Assembly (NCBI GenBank): GCA_002722955.1
Contig: PBMZ01000002.1
Span: 1 to 52,231 of the forward strand
Reading direction: 5' to 3'
DNA from: Planctomycetaceae bacterium
Lineage (GTDB): Bacteria; Planctomycetota; Planctomycetia; Planctomycetales; Planctomycetaceae
DNA: 52,231 nucleotides
In this document: positions 43,148 through 50,200 of the stretch, piece by piece
Layout of the letters: the number at the start of each line of letters is the position of its first letter
How positions within the stretch are numbered: the first letter of the stretch is position 1
The notes under the pieces: generated by a model
Databases searched by the model: none
Told to the model about the DNA's origin: nothing
The model's input: only the letters and a program-made list of their open reading frames with translations
Translations under genes and position numbers: made by a program

Positions 43148-43356
43148 GGTTGATCTCCTGTTGAGTGACGTTGTTGGTTGGATTGCTGCTGACTGGCCTG
43201 CTGATGAAACTCAGTCGTCAGCTGTTCTTGAGTTCGCTCACCCAGTGCCTGTTCGATGAACTGACTGGCCGCCCGGCATTCGCTGCCGATGAAGCCCCTG
43301 GTCTGCACCTGGGTTTGTCCCGTCGGCGTGACGACGATCTCGATGGTCTTGCTCAT
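43144..43356 (-). CDS. DUF2997 family small protein
   Basis: A 70-aa protein, MSKTIEIVVTPTGQTQVQTRGF..., matching DUF2997 (a short beta-hairpin 'eivispdGev.vet.GF.G..C' family). Residues 25-45 (GSECRAASQFIEQALGE) hold the conserved GxxC and helix. The C-terminal 25 residues are Gln/Ser-rich and probably disordered. Its ATG overlaps the DUF1257 stop by four bases (ATGA), and its own stop overlaps the start of the AAA gene, so the three are translationally coupled. The DUF1257-DUF2997-AAA trio is a recurrent module in bacteria and phages; the biochemical role is not known. Confidence 0.82.
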   Translation of the reverse strand: MSKTIEIVVTPTGQTQVQTRGFIGSECRAASQFIEQALGERTQEQLTTEFHQQASQQQSNQQRHSTGDQP

Positions 43357-43721
43357 GCGGCACCTCCCACCGTGACCGTCAACTTGATAGAGCCGTCGGC
43401 CAGTGACTGCTCGGTGACCGTGTGCCCCTTCCTGCGAGATTCGAGTTTCGCTTTCTCGACTGCATACCCCTGAAGGAAGCGATCCAGTTGTGCCTGCTTG
43501 CCCCAGCGACCGTTGTAATTGTCGTAGCGGGCCTGGCCGGATTCCGTGTCGAACACGGCCGGGTATTTCCAGCCGGGCAGCTTGACGATCACACCAGTGG
43601 CCTCGCCGCTGAACAGTTTCACGGTGTCGTGCGTCGGTGCTTCCAGCTTGAGACGCTGACACGCGGCACCAACCGCGGCTGCGTCCCGGACTTCGGTTTT
43701 GATTTTCACAATGTGGCTCAT
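43353..43721 (-). CDS. DUF1257 family protein (Ycf35-like)
   Basis: A 122-aa protein beginning MSHIVKIKTEVRDAAAVGAACQRL, the signature opening of DUF1257 (Ycf35-like). The start at 43721 is set by GGAGAAA about seven bases upstream; the frame is open to 43784 but has no earlier ribosome binding site. Later motifs are KLPGWKYPAVFDTESGQARYDNYNG and LDRFLQGYAVEKAKLESRRKG, then a C-terminal beta-strand (SIKLTVTVGG). It is 28 bases after the stop of the lipoprotein gene and overlaps DUF2997 by four bases. In chloroplasts and cyanobacteria Ycf35 and Ycf46 occur together, and here relatives of both are adjacent, which supports a shared function. That function is unknown. Confidence 0.85.
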   Translation of the reverse strand: MSHIVKIKTEVRDAAAVGAACQRLKLEAPTHDTVKLFSGEATGVIVKLPGWKYPAVFDTESGQARYDNYNGRWGKQAQLDRFLQGYAVEKAKLESRRKGHTVTEQSLADGSIKLTVTVGGAA

Positions 43722-43749
43722 GGGATTTCTCCTTGTGTTGAGTGAATGG

Positions 43750-44382
43750 TTAGGACGGCGGCTCGACAGCATTGGTCGAGTCACCTGTGATCAATGCGTG
43801 CTGGGCGGACTCATCCTCGTGTGTCAGCTTTCGAGGACGCAGTTGCGGGCCGGGCAACAGCCGTGGCTCGTCACTCGTCACTTCCAGCACCAGCATTTCA
43901 GCCACCGCGGCATGGTCCGGATCCTGCGATTGCATTTGCCGGATGACATAGACCGCGACGATCAGCGGCAGCAGGCAGGCCAGAGTCAGGCCAATGTTCT
44001 GAATCGCTGTGGCCACGATGGGATCCCTGTGGCGTTGTTCCGCGATCTCACGCCGATCCTGTTCCAGCTGCTCCCGCCCGGCATCGACCGTTGCCTGCTG
44101 GTCGTTGACCTGTGATGTCAGCTCCTGCTGGGCCGCGATCAATTCACGCCGAGCTTCGGCATCACTTTCGACCAGTTCCTTCGCCGTTTGGGCCAGTTGA
44201 TGGCTCTCTTCGACGATCGCCTGGGACTGATCCGCCATGCGGTCATTTTGTCGGGCCTGTTCTTTGACGGCCTGCTGGGCAAATTCCGCCAGTCGCTGGT
44301 CACGCATGTCGGGTGTGTCACTGCATCCGATCACTGTCAGTAGCAGCAGGATGGGGACGATCGCGATCTGGGTTCGTTTCAT
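43750..44382 (-). CDS. Lipoprotein with long coiled coil and a C-terminal transmembrane segment
   Basis: A 210-aa protein. The ATG at 44382 has GGAG eight bases upstream; a second ATG at 44388 is too close to that site. The N-terminus is a lipoprotein signal with lipobox LTVIG-C20. Residues about 25-118 are rich in Gln, Glu, Ala and Arg with a heptad character (AEFAQQAVKEQARQNDRMADQS..., REQLEQDRREIAEQRHR), a long coiled coil. Residues about 124-145 (AIQNIGLTLACLLPLIVAVYVI) form a transmembrane helix, followed by an acidic tail. A protein with a lipid anchor at one end and a membrane helix at the other could bridge two membranes or span one. Family not recognised. Its 5' end overlaps the 65-aa membrane-protein gene by 65 bases. 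Confidence 0.75.
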   Translation of the reverse strand: MKRTQIAIVPILLLLTVIGCSDTPDMRDQRLAEFAQQAVKEQARQNDRMADQSQAIVEESHQLAQTAKELVESDAEARRELIAAQQELTSQVNDQQATVDAGREQLEQDRREIAEQRHRDPIVATAIQNIGLTLACLLPLIVAVYVIRQMQSQDPDHAAVAEMLVLEVTSDEPRLLPGPQLRPRKLTHEDESAQHALITGDSTNAVEPPS

Positions 44383-44515
44383 CGGCATTTCTCCAGTGGT
44401 CAAAAACGCGGGCCAGGAGCGATTGCAGAGCACGTCGCAGTCGAAACTCCCTGGCCCAGCCAAGGGTGAGCAGCACGGCCAGCACACTGCTGGCCGCAAC
44501 GAGAGCGAATGTCAT
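44318..44515 (-). CDS. Small membrane protein, first gene of the minus-strand operon
   Basis: A 65-aa protein starting at 44515, five bases after AAGGAGAAA, a very strong ribosome binding site. Residues 2-20 (TFALVAASSVLAVLLTLGW) form one transmembrane helix; the rest is basic (REFRLRRALQSLLARVFDHWR) then Asp/Pro-rich. It overlaps the following lipoprotein gene by 65 bases in another frame. No family is recognised. The arrangement of a small N-anchored protein overlapping a lipoprotein gene recalls phage Rz/Rz1 spanin pairs, but that is an analogy only, since the lipoprotein here is larger and itself coiled-coil. Confidence 0.6.
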   Translation of the reverse strand: MTFALVAASSVLAVLLTLGWAREFRLRRALQSLLARVFDHWRNADETNPDRDRPHPAATDSDRMQ

Positions 44516-44550
44516 TGGTTTCTCCTTCTGAATGAGGGTGAACGGAAACG

Positions 44551-44586
44551 AAAAAAGCCCCGCAACTCGGTGTGAGTCACGGGGCT
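44551..44586 (-). terminator. Strong intrinsic terminator facing the minus-strand operon (leader position)
   Basis: On the minus strand agccccg (44586-44580) pairs with cggggct (44562-44556), an inner gactc/gagtt pair extends the stem, and a run of six T follows (44556-44551). The hairpin is about 13 bp with a 5-base loop. It lies only 36 bases upstream of the start codon at 44515, so it sits in the operon's leader. Either it stops transcription entering from the right, or it acts as an attenuator of the operon. I see no gene on the minus strand to its right that would need it. Confidence 0.7.
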
Positions 44587-44997
44587 GGTGGTGTTGAACG
44601 GTGGGGGACGCAGGCCTGGTTTAAAACCCGGAATTTAGAAGCGGGTTACGCCAAGGGGTTGGAGCGACTGAAAACGCGGTCTCGATGGCACCTGGAAATG
44701 CTAAGCGTCCGCTTCATGGAATTATGACTCCGAAATGCACGGAATTTAGCACGTTCTGACTGCCCGCATGTCCGGAATACGCTGTGCTCGAGGTCGCTGC
44801 TGTAACTCAGACCATGGCACACGCCGCGATGACCAGAGGCCGCCTGATTCCCCCGTTTTCCGCCTCGAACTCGGCCATTGTCGTGGTTTTTCGCAGTCCT
44901 CAGCACTCCGTGTTACGCCCGTCCGAGAAATTGGGGTGTAAGACAAAAACAAAGTCAACAACACAACTTTTCAAGCAACTTTCAAAAGGAGTCAACG
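44587..44997. other. Divergent regulatory region between the minus-strand operon and the lipoprotein gene
   Basis: About 410 bases without a supportable gene. It must contain the promoters for the two divergent units. Minus-strand frames here (for example 44746-44964) have no ribosome binding site or family resemblance. Besides the terminator at its left end I see no clear palindrome. Confidence 0.45.
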
Positions 44998-45318
44998 ATG
45001 TCCCGTCTCACTACAGATTCGAAACAGATTTCCCTTCTTCGTCTGGCTGGCCGTACGGTCGCCGCACTGTCCCTGACGTTTCTGCTTGTCGGATGCGAAG
45101 GAGTTCATTCGCCCGACGAGTCAGAAGAGCACGGCAAAGTGGACCAGACGGAAAGTCAGCCTGATGAAACCGAACCGATTGAATGGGAGTTAGCTGTGCA
45201 TGCAGAAAGCAACGACGAACTAAACGACAAGACTTCTGGATCGCCGGATGATCAGGACACCGTAATCACTGCTAAGCAGTCGTCTGAACTCAACGCCCTC
45301 GTCATTCAACAGCCTTGA
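44998..45318 (+). CDS. Small acidic lipoprotein
   Basis: A 106-aa protein. The ATG at 44998 is set by AAAAGGAG seven bases upstream; the frame is open from 44878 but only this start gives a signal. Residues 1-32 form a lipoprotein signal peptide ending in the lipobox LLVG-C33. The mature part is short, strongly acidic and low in complexity (SPDESEEHGKVDQTESQPDE), and probably disordered. No family recognised. First plus-strand gene of the set that leads towards the DGR target gene. Acidic lipoprotein tails of this kind may serve as spacers at the outer surface. Confidence 0.7.
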   Translation: MSRLTTDSKQISLLRLAGRTVAALSLTFLLVGCEGVHSPDESEEHGKVDQTESQPDETEPIEWELAVHAESNDELNDKTSGSPDDQDTVITAKQSSELNALVIQQP

Positions 45319-45495
45319 CAGTTCGATGATTCACACTGGCCCAGCCTGCTTCGACATTGATAGCGAACATGGTCGGATCATTCAGGAATGGCTGTTATGA
45401 AATTGCACGACACCCTGTACATCGTCACAGCCAATGTCGCAAAACAAACAGATTCAACACGCAGTTTAAACACACTTATTTGAAAGGACATATCC

Positions 45496-46137
45496 ATGAA
45501 TCGTCTTCTTGCATCTTCACTTATCGCCATTCTGTTCGCAGCAGCAGGTGGAGTCGCTGTGTACTTCGCCCTTGCTCAGGAAACAAAAGAACCTGTGATT
45601 GTTATCGAGAGCATGCCGACAGTAGAACGGGTTACCGAGATTGGAGAGCTATGTGTGCTGAAAGTTCAGGTGACGGATATGCTCCAGGCAACAACTCCTT
45701 CGCTCAAAGCTTCATGGCTGATCACAGGAGACGCCTTGATTTCGGTCGACCTGGAAGATGTTCGGATTAACCGCCTGGATCGTGACGGCAAGAGGCTCGT
45801 CCTCAGCATGCCTCCTCTGCAATTGCTTTCCCCTCGAGTGAATCACGAGAAAACAAGGCACTGGGATACGAAGAGCGTGTGCTGGCACAATGGATGGTTC
45901 ACATACGACAAAATTGGGAAAAGTTCTCGCATGCAACAGGCAGCAATGAGGAAAGCACAGCAGACCATTTCACTTGTCAGTCAGGATTCCGAATACGTGG
46001 AACAGGCTCGGCAATCAGCGGAGCAAATCATCTCAGCCCTGTACACAGAAACGGGTTACTCAGTCAGTTTTGACTGGCCTGACAAGCCGGGCTACGAACC
46101 AGAGGCACGCGGCACGCTTCTCTCAGCGGCCAGGTAG
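45496..46137 (+). CDS. DUF4230-like membrane-anchored protein
   Basis: A 213-aa protein preceded by GAAAGGA about nine bases upstream of the ATG. Residues 5-27 form an N-terminal membrane anchor (LLASSLIAILFAAAGGVAVYFALA). The exported part begins ESMPTVERVTEIGELCVLKVQVTD, the characteristic first strand pair of DUF4230, followed by ALISVDLEDVRINRLDRDGKRLVLSMPP, LLSPRVNHEKTRHWD and the C-terminal helix-rich part with YVEQARQSAEQIISALYTETGYSV. DUF4230 proteins are small membrane-tethered proteins of unknown role. The gene sits between the small lipoprotein and DUF6508, and the 177-base gap before it contains only a possible 28-codon leader frame. Confidence 0.72.
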   Translation: MNRLLASSLIAILFAAAGGVAVYFALAQETKEPVIVIESMPTVERVTEIGELCVLKVQVTDMLQATTPSLKASWLITGDALISVDLEDVRINRLDRDGKRLVLSMPPLQLLSPRVNHEKTRHWDTKSVCWHNGWFTYDKIGKSSRMQQAAMRKAQQTISLVSQDSEYVEQARQSAEQIISALYTETGYSVSFDWPDKPGYEPEARGTLLSAAR

Positions 46138-46262
46138 AACCGTATCGATCAGGACCGGCAATTGCCGCGACACTCGCTCCGGCACTGACATTGCCCTTCG
46201 CTTCGAAACCCGGATGCAGATGATCCTGAAGCGGATCAGAGATATGCGAGACCGCAAAAGCC

Positions 46263-46284
46263 ATCTTTACCATTTGGTAAAGAT
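46263..46284. repeat. 10-bp perfect palindrome (operator or AT-rich terminator)
   Basis: atctttacca and tggtaaagat pair perfectly around tt. It lies 125 bases after the DUF4230 stop and about 208 bases before the next start; the region 46138-46491 holds nothing else I can name. A ctttttg run follows four bases later on the plus strand, so a weak terminator is possible, but the symmetry also suits a dimeric repressor site. Confidence 0.55.
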
Positions 46285-46491
46285 TGCTTTTTGTACGTTA
46301 TTCAGGTCATTATCTGGCGTGTCGTTAAGGCACTTTCCGCCTCGGTTTCGCCCGACTTACCAGGCCTGTGCCCGATAGCAGTGAGGGCATCTCAACGACC
46401 GATCAGAATTGCCAACTTAATTGACAGACCGAAAGCGTAAATGCATCTTGTTCCACTGCGTTAAGTCTTAATCGTTCGAGGAGTTTCCATC

Positions 46492-46575
46492 ATGGCTGCG
46501 TCTGGGATTCGTCTGCCGCGGGACATCGAGAAGTGGCTGATCTGGTTTGTGCTGGCGATGTCGCTGTTCGTGTAG
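46492..46575 (+). CDS. Very short membrane peptide frame (27 aa), possibly a truncated gene
   Basis: The ATG at 46492 follows a cgaggag ribosome binding site by seven bases. The peptide MAASGIRLPRDIEKWLIWFVLAMSLFV has one hydrophobic helix and ends directly after it. The sequence overlaps the DUF6508 frame by 43 bases. It may be a real small membrane peptide coupled to DUF6508, the relic of a longer protein, or chance. No homologue recognised. Confidence 0.3.
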   Translation: MAASGIRLPRDIEKWLIWFVLAMSLFV

Positions 46576-47009
46576 GCACGTCCCTGGAAAGTGTTGAACA
46601 GGTTGCAGAAGTGAAGCCCATCAAGCCAGAACCGATCGATGCCCTCATACCTTTCCTGGACAAGTTCGAGGAAGCAGGGTTTTCTGCTGGTGATTGGCAA
46701 GTTGAAGAAGGACCTTTTGTGCCGTGGTTCAACTTTGACGAAATCGTGATGGAGTTCATCCAAGTCCTCTATGACAACGATTGGGTCACGCCTGAATTTG
46801 ACTGGGGCGAATGGCAGGAGTCTGCCAGGCGATACATCGAGTCCCGTGAAATGGTCGAGTCCGCCGATGCCGTGACGATCCAGAAGCTGCTGACAACACA
46901 CGTTCGGGCGGATCGCTTCTGCGAAGGCCATCTCGCCTCGATGTTCGAGAACGGACATATCGTCGCGATTCTGAGGCGTTTGAAGGTGATTCGAAATGGC
47001 GTTGAGTAA
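46533..47009 (+). CDS. DUF6508 family protein
   Basis: Up to 158 aa. The conserved part is IDALIPFLDKFEEAGFSAGDW, PFVPWFNFDEIVMEFIQVLYDNDWV, FDWGEWQESARRYIE and IQKLLTTHVRADRFCEGHLASMFENGHIVAILRRLK, which is the DUF6508 pattern (an all-alpha domain seen next to defence and regulatory genes). The start is uncertain: GTG at 46533 is the first available, GTG at 46611 (VKPIKPEPIDAL) fits family length better, and neither has a strong ribosome binding site. The 5' end overlaps the short membrane frame at 46492. The gene lies 235 bases upstream of the DGR target. Confidence 0.75.
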   Translation: MADLVCAGDVAVRVGTSLESVEQVAEVKPIKPEPIDALIPFLDKFEEAGFSAGDWQVEEGPFVPWFNFDEIVMEFIQVLYDNDWVTPEFDWGEWQESARRYIESREMVESADAVTIQKLLTTHVRADRFCEGHLASMFENGHIVAILRRLKVIRNGVE

Positions 47010-47244
47010 CGCCAGAGTGAGTGCCCCGCCCCGCTGAACAGCGACTGGTTCCAGACTTCATCACAACGCTCCCCTCGCAGCCAGCCCACGTGTTGATTTC
47101 GGCGTCCGACAGGACCGCGTGCAAACCCGTCGTGCTAAGTATCCCGGCAACAGGCACAAGTTGTATTGTGTATCCGGCTTTCGCATGATGTGAGCTGCTG
47201 TCCAGAAGTTCAAAGGGCGAATCGGATCGGATGTAAGGCCGGAG

Positions 47245-50200
47245 ATGAAAGCAGAACTGACAGAGCAATTTGAATCTCTGTGGGATTCTGGAGACTCGCC
47301 TCCCGATCTGGTCTCGTTTCTGGAGCAGCACGATGCGTCCGCTGCCGATGATGTGGTCGCCGTTGTGCTTCTGGACCAGCAGCGTCGCTGGAAAACTGAC
47401 TCTCCGCTGAAGGTCGAGGAATATCTGTCTTTTATTCCCGGGCTGGCAGGTCAGGCTGACATCCAGCTGCGGCTGGCTGTGGGCGAGTTTGAGGCCCGGC
47501 AGGGATCGGAGACAGTCCCGAATATCCATGAATTCACAGAGCGGTTCGGTGCAATCAGTGACTCGCTCCGCATCCGGCTGTCGGAACTGACTGGTGAAAC
47601 ACTGGTGTACGATCCGCAGACGGACTGCCTGCGGATCGGCCGTTACCGCTTGGGCCAGATCCTGGGAGAAGGGGCGTTTGGACGGGTTTACCTGGCGTTT
47701 GACGAGGAGCTCGAGCGACAGGTGGCAATCAAGGTTCCCACCGCAGAGCGGCTGCGGAACACCGAACATGCGAACGAGTACCTGACCGAAGCCCGCACGG
47801 TGGCGAGCCTGAATCATCCGAACATTGTGCCAGTGCATGATGTGGGGAGAACCCCGGAAGGTGCGATCTATGTGGTTTCGAAGTTCATCGAAGGCCGTAC
47901 GCTGGGCGACCAGATCAAACAGGACCGCCCCGGTCCTGAGCAGGCTGCGAACCTGCTGGCAACGATCGCCCTGGCTCTGCACCACGCTCATGAACGACGA
48001 CTGGTTCACCGGGACGTCAAACCGGGAAATATCCTGCTGGAAGACCCGCAGGCAACCCCGTACGTCGCCGATTTCGGACTGGCCATTCGGGAAGAGGATT
48101 ACCTGAAGGACAGCCGCCGGGCAGGCACCCCGTCGTACATGAGCCCCGAGCAGGCCCGTGGTGAAGGACATCGGCTCGATGGTCGCAGCGACATCTTTTC
48201 TCTGGGCGTGATCCTGTATGAAATGCTGACCGGTCAGAAGCCTTTTCGCGGCAGCACACCCAACGAACTGTTCCATCAGTTGATCTCGGTGGATCCGACA
48301 CCTCCGCGTGAACTGGATGACACGATTGCCCCGGAACTGGAACGTATCTGCCTGAAGGCCCTTTCCAGGCGGGTTTCCGACCGCTACGCCACCGCTGCGG
48401 AATTTGCGGACGACCTGCGGCACTGGAATCAGTCACCGCAGCAGAAACAGCAGGTACAGCAGATCGTTCCCAAAGGATTGCGATCGTTCGACAGCAATGA
48501 TGCGGACTTTTTCCTGGACCTGCTGCCGGGGCAGCGGAATCGGGACGGCCTGCCGGAAAGCATCCAGTTCTGGAAAGCAAGGATTGAAGAAGCCGATCCC
48601 GACAGGACATTCAGTGTCGGCCTGATCTATGGACCCTCGGGGTGTGGTAAGTCGTCGCTGGTCAAAGCGGGATTACTGCCGCACCTGTCTGACAGCGTAA
48701 TCGCGGTGTATGTCGAGGCCACACCGGACGAGACGGAAACGCGTATCCTGCGAGGGCTGAGAAAACGGCTACCGGACCTGCCGGAAGATGCCGGACTGGC
48801 GGATACGCTGGCGGCTGTACGACGTGCTCAGTGCCAGAAGGTTGTGATCATCCTTGACCAGTTCGAACAGTGGCTGCATGCCCACTCAGCGGCACCGGAC
48901 GCGGAGCTGGTGAACGCATTGCGGCAGTGTGATGGTGGACAGCTACAGGCCATCGTGATGGTGCGTGACGACTTTTCGATGGCGGCCGCTCGGTTTATGG
49001 ACTGGGTTGATGTTCCCATTGTCCAGGGGCACAACTTTGCGACAGTCGATCTGTTCGATCTGGACCACGCCCGGCAAGTACTCATCAAATTCGGGCAGGG
49101 ATTCGGCAAATTACCGGCCAACACGGGCAACCTGTCTGATGTGGAACGGCAGTTTGTTGACGACGTAGCGTCCGGTCTGTCGCAGGATGACAAAGTTGTC
49201 TCGGTACGTCTGGCTCTGTTTGCCGAAATGGTCAAAGGCAAGCCCTGGATTCCTGCCACACTGGAAGACGTGGGTGGTACAGCAGGTGTGGGTGTTAATT
49301 TTCTGGAAGAGACATTCAGCAGTCGCACGGCGAATCCGAAACACCGTCAACATCAGCAGGCCGCACGGGAAGTGCTGAAGGCCCTGCTGCCTGAAGTTGG
49401 CTCTGACATTAAGGGCCACATGAAGTCGCATGCGGAACTGCTGGAAGTGTCTGGGTACGGCAACCGCCCCAATGACTTCCATACCTTGCTGCGAATCCTG
49501 GACGGCGAACTGCGGCTGATTACACCTACCGACCCCGAAGGATTCCAGACGGAATCCGGCAGTGATCCCGGCTCGAAGTTCTACCAGTTGACGCACGACT
49601 ATCTGGTGCCCTCGTTACAGACCTGGCTGACTCGCAAACAGCAGGAAACCCGCAAGGGCCGGGCGGAACTGAAGCTGACTGAACGGTCTGCTCTGTGGAC
49701 CGCCAAACCGGAGAACCGGCATCTGCCGTCTCTGTTGGAATGGGCCAGTATCAGAACGCTGACCGACAAGCAGAAGTGGTCCAGACCGCAGCGGAAGATG
49801 ATGGGCCAGGCAGGACGAGTGCATGGACTGCGTTCGGCTCTGGTCATGGTAGGGCTGGCAGCCGTGGTGTTTGCTGGCGTGACCATCAGGAATGCCGTCG
49901 AAACAGGACGCCTGGAACTTGCAGCCCAGAATAAGGAACAACAGAACGCCAATTACGCTAAAGCCCTTGTCGAGTCATTGTCGGCGGCGAATACCGCCGA
50001 TGTGAAAGATCTGGTTGTCGAGATTTCGGCGTATCAGCAATGGGCAACTCCGCTGTTGAAAGAAATCGTTGCCAACGAAAACAGCAGCCCCACGGCGAAG
50101 CTCCACGCCAGTCTGGCTCTCGTCAGGAATGATCCTTCGCGGGTCGATTTCCTGTTGCAGCAACTGCTGGCGGCAAGTCCTGACGATGTGCCGATCATCG

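Noticed and set aside
45397..45483. 28-codon frame ending just before the DUF4230 ribosome binding site (possible leader peptide)
   Set aside because: Position is suggestive, but the start signal is weak and there is no sequence evidence for attenuation or conservation.
46786..48423. Long minus-strand open frame (545 codons) across the kinase gene start
   Set aside because: It lies antisense to DUF6508 and the kinase domain, both with clear family motifs; it has no ribosome binding site or recognisable domain and is explained by the codon bias of the real genes.
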